Below are positions 32,955 through 43,486 of a DNA stretch of 59,281 bases, piece by piece (position 1 is the first letter of the stretch; each line of letters begins with the position of its first letter). The stretch is from Bdellovibrionales bacterium (GTDB taxonomy: Bacteria > Bdellovibrionota > Bdellovibrionia > Bdellovibrionales > UBA1609). The notes beneath the pieces are model-generated. The model ran no database searches, was not told the origin of the DNA, and saw only the letters and a program-made list of their open reading frames with translations. Position numbers and translations under genes: made by a program. Where the stretch lies: positions 1-59,281 of the forward strand of contig JALZUR010000047.1 in assembly GCA_023301025.1 (NCBI GenBank). The letters are read 5' to 3'.

Positions 32955-34889
32955 TTAAATATCTACTTGAGTTTTATTATACTCATCATCAATAACTGTT
33001 TCACCACCAAAATCAAAAGATTCCATTTCAATAGCTTCATTTGAACTTGCTCTTCTTCTTCTAATGATCATGAATAAAAGAAGTAGTAATAAAAATACAG
33101 CTCCGCCGATTATTCCCATCTGTGCTGGATCATTCATGATTCCAGCAAGTCCACCATTATTGATTGGAAAACCACCACCAGAATTGTTTAAAGCAACATT
33201 TCTTGGATTAGATGGTCCGTTAATAGAAGGAAGTTCAGCTCTACCTTTTATAGCTGCCTGCTCTTTTTCGAAACTATTAATAGCATCATTTACATCTGCA
33301 ACTTCATTAACATTACTACTTGCTTCATTAACACTTCCAACAGCAGCAAGATCTTCGTTTAACTCGTCAGTAAAATCATCGCCTGTAGTGTCTTGATCAA
33401 AATTTTCATCATCAAAATTTTGATCACCATTTGCAAGGTCTTGGGCTGAGCCATCAAAATTTTCATCAGTGTTCACACCATCATTTGAAGAGGCAATGTC
33501 TAAGTCAGCTTGAGTGTTGCTTGGCTCATAGTCTTGAGTTTCTTGGGCAACAGGAGTAATGGGGTTTGAAGCTGGGTTTATGTTATTCCCTTTCCAGTAC
33601 TTTATTTGGTAAGGAGACTCTAAGTCCCACTTTGATTGAATTTCTAAGTTTGCAGCCCAAACTTCAATCCAACTTCTTGGATGTCCCAAAAGCTTTTCAG
33701 AAATTTCACGAATATTCTCACCTGATTGAGCAGAGTACGTCATAGCAGGAACACGCGTGTCATCATAAAATGTCATCAAACGCGCTCTGTCTTGCGGCCG
33801 CCTTGGAGAGTTGTAATAAACTTTTTGAGCAATTCTAAGGTTACCTGGCTGTAAATGTGGATTTACAATTGTAAAATCAACTGCATTACCAGATCCATAA
33901 ATTTTATCACCAATACTACTTAAAGTGTCCCCTTCTCTTACAAAATAAATAGCGTTAACCAAAACACCACTTCTATCATAAGGAACAGTCTTCATCTTTT
34001 TAACAGGGATCCAAGTTCTTTTTTCTTGAACCGGGCCATCTAAATCAGAAGCAAGACTGTAGTCGTTACTACCATCAGTGTAGTCATCTGTACTTTCTGA
34101 ATAATCAACATCTACACTGATATCTTCAGTATATAAATCACTTGAACTGTCATCTGCTGACAAAGAATCTGGTACTGTTTCAGTAGAACTGTCGTAGTTC
34201 TCTGAAGCCTCAGACAAATAGTCAGGCTCTTCAAATGAAGAATCGTCTGCTAAATCTTCTTGAGCAACATCTTCTAAACCCTCTGAAGCTTCAGCCTCAA
34301 GCGAGTCTCCACCATCACCCTCTTCTATATCTCTGAACAAATCACCTTCTGATTCTAAAGCAAGATCTTCACCATCTTCTTCAAATAAAGCCTCTTCTCC
34401 ACCCTCAGCTCCAGAATTATCTAATTCTCCAGCGTCACTTTCAACAACAAAGTCATCTTCACCAAAATCTTCGTCTAATAAGCCTTCAATGTCTTCTTCA
34501 GTAACATCAACATTATCACCAATGGCATCTTCATCACCAAAGTCTTCGTCACCGAAATCTTCATCATCTAAACCAGAGTCAGCAAATAAATCATCTTCTT
34601 CGCCTTCAAGATCAACATCGAAGCCTTCTTCACCAGCAGCCTCTAATTCGCCTTCTGTTACTTCTAAGTCTTCTTCAACACCTGGAGCATCATCTACCAA
34701 TTGTGCCTCATCAAGGTCTTCTACTTCTTCAGATGCAAAAAACTCATCTTCAGAAAACTCTCCAGTCTGTTCTATTTCTTGGATCTCTGTAACATCAGTG
34801 TCATCCTGACTGCTGCCACCTGAACTACAACCCACTAACGCGGATATATACAAACTAGATAAAATTATAAGGATTCTTTTTTTCAACAT
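32955..34889 (-). CDS. LysM lipoprotein with acidic region and C-terminal membrane helix (FimV-like layout)
   Basis: 644 residues from the ATG at 34889, with TGGAG 6 nt upstream; an earlier in-frame start would put 18 residues before the signal. The lipoprotein signal is MLKKRILIILSSLYISALVG followed by Cys21, with Ser at +2. About 260 residues very rich in Asp/Glu follow (DDEDFGDEDFGDEDAI and similar). A LysM-type domain (YFVREGDTLSSIGDKIYGSG ... RIAQKVYYN) and a second degenerate one (SAQSGENIREISEKLLGH) come next, then another acidic linker. Near the C-terminus is one strong membrane helix (IIGGAVFLLLLLLFMII), then RRRR and a cytoplasmic tail of about 35 residues. The LysM plus acidic plus TM arrangement recalls FimV, but FimV has no lipobox. 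A role linking the envelope layers is inferred. Confidence 0.65.
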   Translation of the reverse strand: MLKKRILIILSSLYISALVGCSSGGSSQDDTDVTEIQEIEQTGEFSEDEFFASEEVEDLDEAQLVDDAPGVEEDLEVTEGELEAAGEEGFDVDLEGEEDDLFADSGLDDEDFGDEDFGDEDAIGDNVDVTEEDIEGLLDEDFGEDDFVVESDAGELDNSGAEGGEEALFEEDGEDLALESEGDLFRDIEEGDGGDSLEAEASEGLEDVAQEDLADDSSFEEPDYLSEASENYDSSTETVPDSLSADDSSSDLYTEDISVDVDYSESTDDYTDGSNDYSLASDLDGPVQEKRTWIPVKKMKTVPYDRSGVLVNAIYFVREGDTLSSIGDKIYGSGNAVDFTIVNPHLQPGNLRIAQKVYYNSPRRPQDRARLMTFYDDTRVPAMTYSAQSGENIREISEKLLGHPRSWIEVWAANLEIQSKWDLESPYQIKYWKGNNINPASNPITPVAQETQDYEPSNTQADLDIASSNDGVNTDENFDGSAQDLANGDQNFDDENFDQDTTGDDFTDELNEDLAAVGSVNEASSNVNEVADVNDAINSFEKEQAAIKGRAELPSINGPSNPRNVALNNSGGGFPINNGGLAGIMNDPAQMGIIGGAVFLLLLLLFMIIRRRRASSNEAIEMESFDFGGETVIDDEYNKTQVDI

Positions 34890-34996
34890 AAAATACTCCA
34901 CAGCTACAGTAAATATATAGCTCAATGTCTTTAAGTACATCACACTTTATAAAGCTAAAAAAGCTTTTTTAAAAAAAGCCAAACCAAGTGCTAGCC

Positions 34997-35506
34997 TTAA
35001 AATTGTAGCTTTGTTCCAATTTTTATTTTATTTTCTTTAAACCAGCCCTGTGGGACTTCTAAAACATACATTGCTGGGCTTTTACTAAAAGCTCTTTGAA
35101 TCTCACCATCCTTTGAAAGGCCAGGTGGATCAAGGTCTTGGATTTCTAACAGCTTTTTATTTTTATCTATAAAAGCAATGCTTAATTTAAGTTTGGTGTT
35201 CTTCATCCAAAAGACTTGTGGTCGTTCGTAATCAAAAATAAAGAGCATACCCTCTAAATTTCCCCACTCTGATCTATGCATAAGACCATGGCCTCTTTTT
35301 TCTCTATCATCAGCAATAGCCACACTAATTTTCTTAGAACCAACTGAAATCTCTTTAACAGAAAATTTTGGAGCGTCAGATGTTTTGGCATGTGCTAGGT
35401 TAGAGAAACCTAAAAACACAGTATCTAGATCAGTGTTTCCAAAAAAACTAAAAGTGAAAAAAAATATAAAACTAAGTCTTGTCCAAAAGCTTTTTTGCCA
35501 AACCAT
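34997..35506 (-). CDS. DUF192 family exported protein
   Basis: 169 residues. The N-terminal hydrophobic signal (about 10-40) ends near NLAHAK. The DUF192 domain has KRGHGLMHRSEW, MLFIFDYERPQVFWMKNT and YVLEVPQGWF, all typical of this periplasmic family of unknown function. The start at 35506 is supported by AGGGGG 7 nt upstream (35519-35514). The first 35 bp overlap the end of the ppx gene, which makes it the last gene of gatC-gatA-gatB-ppx-DUF192. Confidence 0.82.
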   Translation of the reverse strand: MVWQKSFWTRLSFIFFFTFSFFGNTDLDTVFLGFSNLAHAKTSDAPKFSVKEISVGSKKISVAIADDREKRGHGLMHRSEWGNLEGMLFIFDYERPQVFWMKNTKLKLSIAFIDKNKKLLEIQDLDPPGLSKDGEIQRAFSKSPAMYVLEVPQGWFKENKIKIGTKLQF

Positions 35507-36377
35507 ATCTTAACCCCCTGGTTGAAACCTTAACGTTTTCTATATTACACCACTCTAACAAAACATCTAATATTTTTGCACCCACTGGTATAACATCAGC
35601 TCTTTTTTTATCTAAACCCTTAAGTTCATGTCTTTTTTCTAAGGGCGTATCTATCAACATCCCAACTAGTAAAGAGACATCTGATCTAAGTAAGCTAGAT
35701 CCATTGATTTTATCAGGATCAAATCCCTTTAATTGTATGGCTTTTAAGGTTGTAGGCGTTCCGGCCACTGCAATCCAGTTTTTCAGAGGAGGCTTTACAC
35801 CATCAAAACTTACTTCAAGGGTCTTAATAATTTGTTCCCTAATTCTGTCTAACGAATCTTTATTTAAAAGTGCCCAGTCATCAACAAACATTTCTCCTAG
35901 CCTAACAGATCCAAGGGGGAGACTCTTTCTTCTAAATACCCCTTCTTTAAAAAAAGCAATTTCAGTCGAACCTCCACCGATATCTACAAGTAAAGAATTT
36001 TCTTTTTCTTCAGCCGAGACAGCTCCATCAAAGCTTAGCTCAGCCTCCTCTTCACCAGAAATAATTTTAATAGGGATTCCAAACTTTTGACCAAGGTCAT
36101 AAAGATCACTAAAATTTTCAGCGTCTCTGGCAGCTGAGGTTGTCACAGCCATAACTTTATCGACACCAAATTTATCAATATTTTTTTTAAACATTAAAAA
36201 AGACTCTTCAGCTCTTTTTAAGGCTTCTTTTCCAATAGCACCACTTTTTTGAACATTTTGACCTAATCTTGTAACGACAGACTCATCAGATAAATAATTG
36301 ATCTCACCAGATTCCGAAGACTCTGAAATTAAACAAAGAAATGAGTTTGTTCCTAAATCTAGTGAGGCTACTTTCAA
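35472..36377 (-). CDS. Ppx/GppA family phosphatase
   Basis: 301 residues with the ASKHA fold: N-terminal ASLDLGTNSFLCLI (phosphate 1), VTTSAARDAENF, ISGEEEAELSFDGA, LLVDIGGGSTEIAFF (phosphate 2 with catalytic Glu region) and AVAGTPTTLKAI. Family members hydrolyse exopolyphosphate and/or pppGpp. The length matches the short, single-catalytic-unit form without the extra C-terminal domains of E. coli Ppx, so the substrate preference is open. Its ATG overlaps the gatB stop by 4 bp. Confidence 0.88.
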   Translation of the reverse strand: MKVASLDLGTNSFLCLISESSESGEINYLSDESVVTRLGQNVQKSGAIGKEALKRAEESFLMFKKNIDKFGVDKVMAVTTSAARDAENFSDLYDLGQKFGIPIKIISGEEEAELSFDGAVSAEEKENSLLVDIGGGSTEIAFFKEGVFRRKSLPLGSVRLGEMFVDDWALLNKDSLDRIREQIIKTLEVSFDGVKPPLKNWIAVAGTPTTLKAIQLKGFDPDKINGSSLLRSDVSLLVGMLIDTPLEKRHELKGLDKKRADVIPVGAKILDVLLEWCNIENVKVSTRGLRYGLAKKLLDKT

Positions 36378-37801
36378 GATTTGAGTTTCTCCATTAAAAA
36401 CTTAGTTACAAGCTCCGGATTGGCCTGACCTTTTGATTCTTTCATGACTTGGCCAACAAAAAAACCAAATAATTTGTTTTTCCCGGATTTGTACTCTGCA
36501 AGCTGCCCTGGGTGAGCAGAAACAACCCCTTCAACAATAGATTTTACCTCTTCAGGGTCAGAAATTTGTGAAAGTCCCTTGGATTTAACTATAGCCTTAG
36601 GGCTTTCACCACTTTTCCACATATCAGCAAAAACCTGCTTAGCCATTTTACCTGAGATCTCACCTTTATCTATTAGCTGAACTAAAAGACCTAAGTCTTT
36701 TGGACTTACTTTAAGATCTTCAAAAGAAAGTTGCGACTCTTTTAGACTCTTTAGAAAATCACCCATAATCCAGTTAGAAGTGGCTTTAGGATTTTTTGAA
36801 GCTTTTGCAGATTCTTCAAAATAAAAAGCTAAATCTTTATCCGACGTTAAAACAGAAGCATCATAGTCTGGAATCTCATAATCTTTTTTGAAACGTTCTT
36901 TTTTTTCTAAAGGAAGCTCCGGTAAATTTTTTCTAATGCTTTCAATCAACTCATCACTGACTTCAAGAGGTAGAAGATCTGGATCCGGAAAGTAACGATA
37001 ATCCATAGCCTCTTCTTTTGATCTCATGCTAAAAGTTTTATTTTTTGTAGAGTCGTACAAACGTGTTTCTTGACTTATAGATTCATTGTTTTCTAAAAGA
37101 CTTGCTTGCCTTTGTATTTCAAAATCTAGAGCCTTTTCAATAAACCTAAATGAATTTATGTTTTTGATTTCAACTTTTGTGCCTAACTCTTTTTGACCTT
37201 TAGGTTTTAAACTCACATTACAATCACAACGCATAGAACCTTCTTCAAGGTTTCCGTCACAAACCTCTAAGTAGCGAAGAACATTTCTTACAGTTCTTGC
37301 ATACTCGGCTGCTTGCTTTGAAGTTGTCATATCAGGCTTTGATACAATCTCTAACAATGGAACGCCCGCTCTGTTGTAATCAATCAAGCTGTAGCCCCCT
37401 TTATGACTGGACTTACCGGCATCTTCTTCCATATGAGCTCGCTCAATTCCAACAGTAACGTTTTTATCATCCAACATAAAATCAATTGATCCATCTTCAC
37501 AAAGTGGAAGTTCAAACTGAGAAATTTGATAGCCCTTTGCAAGATCGGGGTAGAAATAATGCTTTCTTGCAAAAACCGAATTCTTTTTAATATTACAGTT
37601 TAGAGCAAGACCGATTTTAATTGAATACTCAACAGCCATGCGGTTAACAGTTGGAAGACTTCCCGGATAACCTAAACTGATTTCAGAAATATTTTCGTTA
37701 GCATGCTTTGAGTAACCAGCGGAATCCGGAGCAAAAACTTTAGAGTCGGTTTGCAACTGAGCGTGAATTTCTAAACCTATAACAACGTCCCAATTAGACA
37801 T
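36374..37801 (-). CDS. gatB: Aspartyl/glutamyl-tRNA(Asn/Gln) amidotransferase subunit B
   Basis: 475 residues from the ATG at 37801, supported by GAGGAGG 6 nt upstream; an in-frame ATG five codons earlier lies on top of that ribosome site. The N-terminus WDVVIGLEIHAQLQT, FYPDLAKGYQISQFELPL and EGSMRCDCNVSLKPKG are hallmarks, and the C-terminal YqeY-like tRNA-binding tail is present. It activates the misacylated tRNA so that ammonia from GatA can amidate it. It overlaps gatA by 8 bp. With asnS in the window, tRNA-Gln is the likely substrate. Confidence 0.94.
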   Translation of the reverse strand: MSNWDVVIGLEIHAQLQTDSKVFAPDSAGYSKHANENISEISLGYPGSLPTVNRMAVEYSIKIGLALNCNIKKNSVFARKHYFYPDLAKGYQISQFELPLCEDGSIDFMLDDKNVTVGIERAHMEEDAGKSSHKGGYSLIDYNRAGVPLLEIVSKPDMTTSKQAAEYARTVRNVLRYLEVCDGNLEEGSMRCDCNVSLKPKGQKELGTKVEIKNINSFRFIEKALDFEIQRQASLLENNESISQETRLYDSTKNKTFSMRSKEEAMDYRYFPDPDLLPLEVSDELIESIRKNLPELPLEKKERFKKDYEIPDYDASVLTSDKDLAFYFEESAKASKNPKATSNWIMGDFLKSLKESQLSFEDLKVSPKDLGLLVQLIDKGEISGKMAKQVFADMWKSGESPKAIVKSKGLSQISDPEEVKSIVEGVVSAHPGQLAEYKSGKNKLFGFFVGQVMKESKGQANPELVTKFLMEKLKS

Positions 37802-39245
37802 CTGGAGCCTCCTCATAAAACTTAAATTCGTCCTCTAAACTGAGTCCGGCTTTTAGAAGTTTGGCTTCTTCAAATTGATTTGCAATAAGTTGGACTCCTA
37901 CTGGTAGCCCCGACTCATTTTTTTGCACAGGTACAGTCAAACCAGGAAGGCCCGAAAGGTTAACTGTTACAGTAAAATAATCATTTAAAAATTTCTTTAA
38001 AGGATCTCCTTCAAAAGCATTCAATTTAAAAGCTGCAGTACTTGCAACAGGCGCAAGAATTGCATCAACTTTTGCAAAAGCTTTAAAATAGTCTTCCCTC
38101 ATAAGTCTTCTGAGCTGACAGGCTTTTCTGTAAAAAGCTTCTATGTATCCACTCGATAAAGAAAAGTTTCCAAGTAAAATTCTTCTTTTAACTTCCGGAC
38201 CAAAACCTTCACTTCTATTTAACGTGTAAAATTCTTCTAAAGACATATCTGTATTTACATCTGCTCTGTGTCCATACCTTACACCATCATATCTAGAAAG
38301 ATTACTTGCAGCTTCACTTGTTGCAATAAGGTAGTAAGCGGGTACACCATGCTCAACTAATGGAAGCTCTACTTCTACAATTTCTGCACCTCTTGCTTTA
38401 AGTGCATTTTTAGAAAGCTCCATTGCTTTTGCTACATCACTGTCAACATCTGCATCCATAAACTCTTTTACAAGACCAACTTTAAAACCCTTAAGATCTT
38501 GAGCTGTATCAACACTATTGGAATCATAAATTACTTTTTCTGAGCTTGAAGTTGTTTGATCAAAAGTATCTTTACCACTAACAACTTGTGCGACTTTAAA
38601 AGCATCTTCTACCTTTAAAGAAAAAAATCCTGTTTGATCCAAACTTGATGCAAAAGAAACCACACCGTATCTACTTACTCTTCCGTAGGTAGGTTTAAAA
38701 CCAACGGTTCCACAAAAGTGTGCAGGCTGTCTTACCGAACCACCCGTATCAGTGCCCAAAGAGATCTTTGCAAATCTTGCAGCAACAGAGGCTGCAGAGC
38801 CACCAGATGAACCACCCGCAACATGTTTAAGATTCCAAGGGTTTTTACATGCACCGAAGTACGACATTTCATTAGTAGAGCCCATGGCAAATTCATCTTG
38901 ATTGGCTTTACCTAGAATAATTGCTCCTGCATCTTTTAAACGTTTTATTACAGTGGCATCATAAGGAGGAACAAAATCTTTTAGCATTTTTGAACCGGCC
39001 GTAGTTTTATGTCCTTTAACACAAAACATATCTTTGATAGAAAAAGAAACACCCTCTAAAGGTCTAACATCTTCCTGAGATTTAAACCGTTTATCAGACT
39101 CAGCCGCAGAAGCTAAAGCGTCTTCTTTATGTAAAGAAATAAATGAATTTATAGAGCTATCTTTTTCTTCAATTTTAGAAAAAACTTCCGTAATTTTTGA
39201 AACAACAGATGTACCTGATCCTTCATCAATATTAATATTCATCAT
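37794..39245 (-). CDS. gatA: Aspartyl/glutamyl-tRNA(Asn/Gln) amidotransferase subunit A
   Basis: 483 residues, amidase-signature family. The Ser-cisSer-Lys triad region is visible: Lys in VSFSIKDMFCVKG, and the Ser pair in VAGGSSGGSAASVAAR and SLGTDTGGSVRQPAHF. It hydrolyses glutamine and channels ammonia to GatB. It lies between gatC (8-nt gap) and gatB (8-bp overlap). Two adjacent ATG codons open the gene, and I cannot choose between them. Confidence 0.95.
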   Translation of the reverse strand: MMNINIDEGSGTSVVSKITEVFSKIEEKDSSINSFISLHKEDALASAAESDKRFKSQEDVRPLEGVSFSIKDMFCVKGHKTTAGSKMLKDFVPPYDATVIKRLKDAGAIILGKANQDEFAMGSTNEMSYFGACKNPWNLKHVAGGSSGGSAASVAARFAKISLGTDTGGSVRQPAHFCGTVGFKPTYGRVSRYGVVSFASSLDQTGFFSLKVEDAFKVAQVVSGKDTFDQTTSSSEKVIYDSNSVDTAQDLKGFKVGLVKEFMDADVDSDVAKAMELSKNALKARGAEIVEVELPLVEHGVPAYYLIATSEAASNLSRYDGVRYGHRADVNTDMSLEEFYTLNRSEGFGPEVKRRILLGNFSLSSGYIEAFYRKACQLRRLMREDYFKAFAKVDAILAPVASTAAFKLNAFEGDPLKKFLNDYFTVTVNLSGLPGLTVPVQKNESGLPVGVQLIANQFEEAKLLKAGLSLEDEFKFYEEAPDV

Positions 39246-39253
39246 TACACAAC

Positions 39254-39538
39254 CTACTTTACGACCTGAGGAACTTTTACCTGTCCCTCTTGCTCATCTG
39301 GAGCAAGTTTCATTAGACTTTTAGGCGTCGTAAGTTGAAACACTTCATCTTCTCGCCAAACATTTTTCATCTCCACTGCCGTGTAGAGAGGCTCAACACC
39401 TTCAGTTGAAACCTCTTTTAGCTTGTCGAAATGTGCAATAATACGGCTCATTTGATCAAGCATTTCAGCACTTTCAGCTTCTAAAAGGCGAAGCCTTGAA
39501 AGGGTACAAACTTTTTTTAATACATCTTCATTTATCAT
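39254..39538 (-). CDS. gatC: Aspartyl/glutamyl-tRNA(Asn/Gln) amidotransferase subunit C
   Basis: 94 residues with the GatC pattern: LKKVCTLSRLRLLEAESAEM, then MSRIIAHFDKLKEV, then GVEPLYTA. It wraps around and stabilises GatA-GatB. It is the first gene of the operon. There is no Shine-Dalgarno; a TTGACG/TAAACA promoter ends only 6 nt before the ATG, so the transcript is predicted to be leaderless. Confidence 0.92.
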   Translation of the reverse strand: MINEDVLKKVCTLSRLRLLEAESAEMLDQMSRIIAHFDKLKEVSTEGVEPLYTAVEMKNVWREDEVFQLTTPKSLMKLAPDEQEGQVKVPQVVK

Positions 39539-39544
39539 AGCTTT

Positions 39545-39573
39545 TGTTTAAGCATTGCCCAATCACACGTCAA
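39545..39573 (-). promoter_or_regulatory. Predicted promoter of the gatC operon (leaderless)
   Basis: On the minus strand, TTGACG (39573-39568) and TAAACA (39550-39545) are separated by 17 nt. The gatC ATG starts at 39538, 6 nt after the -10. The -35 is strong and the -10 moderate. Confidence 0.5.
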
Positions 39574-39583
39574 GCTTTAGACT
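39555..39583 (+). promoter_or_regulatory. Predicted promoter of ligA (near-leaderless)
   Basis: TTGCCC (39555-39560) and TAGACT (39578-39583) are separated by 17 nt. The ligA ATG is at 39594, 10 nt after the -10, with no Shine-Dalgarno. It overlaps the divergent gatC promoter almost completely. Confidence 0.4.
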
Positions 39584-39590
39584 CAACTGA

Positions 39591-41660
<2,070 letters not shown>

Positions 41661-41663
41661 AAC

Positions 41664-41861
41664 TTAAAGATGATCGTCAACTATGTCGCGAGCCATAACA
41701 GTTTTACGCCCATCAGACTTAGCAGCTTCAATACCTCTTTGACATAACTTTTCAACAGCTTTACTCAAAGCCTCGATTGTTTCGCCAGATGTATTACATC
41801 CACCTTTTTCTTTTATATGTTTCTTAACCTTGCTAGTTACAACTAATGTTTCTGAAGCCAT
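41664..41861 (-). CDS. Bacterial histone-fold DNA-binding protein
   Basis: 65 residues from an ATG with a strong GGAGG site, suggesting abundant expression. The layout is a single histone fold: helix 1 (about 9-18, TSKVKKHIKEKGG), long helix 2 (about 24-47, SGETIEALSKAVEKLCQRGIE in two pieces), then the loop and short helix 3 containing DGRKTVMARDIV, with the Arg-Asp pair typical of histones. Established knowledge: Bdellovibrio bacteriovorus carries an abundant, DNA-binding histone of this size (Bd0055/HBb), and other bacteria have related proteins. This sequence has the same TSKVKK...GRKTVMARDI pattern as I recall it; no alignment was run. It is monocistronic and convergent with ligA. A Cys pair (22 and 40) is notable. 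Confidence 0.85.
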   Translation of the reverse strand: MASETLVVTSKVKKHIKEKGGCNTSGETIEALSKAVEKLCQRGIEAAKSDGRKTVMARDIVDDHL

Positions 41862-41953
41862 GCTTTCCTCCTAATGCCCTTCTAGGCTATCACAATAATA
41901 TTCAGGGAAAAGAAGTATTTTTAGATTACAGACCAATTCTGATTCAAAAATCT

Positions 41954-43399
41954 TTAGATTTCTGTTTTTTTGCCTGTATAATAATCAAATTCAGTTTTAT
42001 CCTTCCACTCCTTAAGCGAAGCAGAGCGGTAATCATCCTCTGTGTTTGGTGAGATTTTTACAAATACATACCTAGTTAAAGGTTTTTTACATTCATAATC
42101 TTCAAAAATAGGAGACCAACTTCCCGGATTCATATACTCAATTAGGCCATTGATTTCATGTTTTATTTCATGGGTGTGACCAAAAACAACTCTATTAGTT
42201 CCCGTAACCAATCCTACCCACCTCATTTTATCACCACTAAGATTTTTAGAGCCCTTAACTCTATTTTTAACAGTACTTGAGTAAAAAATAAAAAAGGGAG
42301 CTAAAAAGAAAAGAGGAATCAACATCCAAAGTATATTTACATCTACAAGCTGATCCAAAATTAAAAAGAACTGAAGACTTACGAGTACACCAACTAAAAA
42401 CAGTATTGCTCTATCAATCCAAAGAACTTGCATAATGGCCCATGGAGAACTTACTGCTGAAGAAGCCGCTAAAGTTAAAAGCTCTCTTACAATTTTAGGG
42501 GACGCATTAGATTTTTCTGCTATATCTTCAACTTTTTCTTCATAGGCCAGCGGATTAGAAATGGGCTCTCTTAATCTGTAAAGAATAGACCTGTAAGCCA
42601 CAACTACGGAACTAGAAAACCATGTCCATAAAATAAAAGGCTGTCGTCTAATTAAAAATCTGTAAAAGAAATCTAAATACTCTGCAAGACTTAGACTGTA
42701 GTTTTCTTCAGAGTGAGGATTTATAAAACCCATTCTATTCACCATAAATCTTGCAACTAGGTTTCCAAAAGGTATACGAACTCTTATATCTTGATGCACT
42801 TTAATAAATGGGTTCACTGGTGTTTGGCATACACAAAAAGGATCATACTGATGACCATGCTCAATATGAGTGTCTCCATGACTTATATAAAACCATTCAC
42901 AAAATTTTATTCTTTCTTGGCCCTCGGCAGTGTCTAGTACAGCTTTTCGAACAAGCCTTTGAACGTCTTGATAGTGCAGTTCTAGATCATGGTTTCCAAT
43001 TGTAAAAATAAGCTTATTGCCCGCTTCAACAAAATTAGTAAGCGCTTCAAACCAAATAGGATGCTCTTTTATAATCACTTCCATCTTAAAAATACTTTTT
43101 TCAAGTTGGGCAAACATAGTGTTTCGTCTTTCAAAAGGTGTGATTTGAAAAGTAGGCTTTTCAGGACAAGTCATAACACTATCAAAGTCAAAAATATCGC
43201 CATTAAGAACTAGCTCTATTTTGCCTTGAACAGTTTTCATTTGATATTCAAGCATGTCTGCAAAACTTTGATCGAAAAAGAATTCTGAGGTTTTAAACTT
43301 TTTCCATAGTGCATTTTTAGGATCAACACGCTGAGCTTCAGTTAAATGAAGATCACTCATTATAATTGTTGTAAAACCACTTTTAGGAAAGGACGACAT
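41954..43399 (-). CDS. Calcineurin-like metallophosphoesterase with membrane segments
   Basis: 481 residues from the ATG at 43399; a GTG two codons earlier is also possible. The N-terminal phosphoesterase core has all metal motifs: TIIMSDLHL (DxH), LVLNGDIFDFD (GDxxD), IFTIGNHDLE (GNHD), FYISHGDTHIEHGHQYDPF, and near the C-terminus RVVFGHTHEIKH (GHTH). The spacing of the motifs recalls LpxH-type UDP-diacylglucosamine pyrophosphatases and UDP-sugar hydrolases. Between the metal sites is an insert of about 190 residues with one or two hydrophobic hairpins (about 335-385, FLVGVLVSLQFFLILDQLVD then LWMLIPLFFLAPFFIFY). It is likely membrane-attached. Substrate unknown. It stands alone between hflC and the histone. 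Confidence 0.75.
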   Translation of the reverse strand: MSSFPKSGFTTIIMSDLHLTEAQRVDPKNALWKKFKTSEFFFDQSFADMLEYQMKTVQGKIELVLNGDIFDFDSVMTCPEKPTFQITPFERRNTMFAQLEKSIFKMEVIIKEHPIWFEALTNFVEAGNKLIFTIGNHDLELHYQDVQRLVRKAVLDTAEGQERIKFCEWFYISHGDTHIEHGHQYDPFCVCQTPVNPFIKVHQDIRVRIPFGNLVARFMVNRMGFINPHSEENYSLSLAEYLDFFYRFLIRRQPFILWTWFSSSVVVAYRSILYRLREPISNPLAYEEKVEDIAEKSNASPKIVRELLTLAASSAVSSPWAIMQVLWIDRAILFLVGVLVSLQFFLILDQLVDVNILWMLIPLFFLAPFFIFYSSTVKNRVKGSKNLSGDKMRWVGLVTGTNRVVFGHTHEIKHEINGLIEYMNPGSWSPIFEDYECKKPLTRYVFVKISPNTEDDYRSASLKEWKDKTEFDYYTGKKTEI

Positions 43400-43486
43400 A
43401 CTCACACTTTTTTTAAATTTTATAACTCAAATAAAACTATCAGACTTTAATTTGTATCTAACTTTACTACACATCTTAACTCTAAG

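Noticed and set aside
33064-33396. 110-codon frame on the plus strand
   Set aside because: Antisense to the C-terminal part of the LysM lipoprotein; no start signal and no recognisable domain.
34489-34809. 106-codon Ser/Pro/Lys-rich frame on the plus strand
   Set aside because: Mirror image of the Asp/Glu-rich segment of the LysM lipoprotein; composition is explained by the opposite strand.
35479-36090. 203-codon open frame on the plus strand
   Set aside because: Antisense to ppx, which has clear family motifs; the peptide is Ser/Leu/Pro-rich shadow sequence with no ribosome site.
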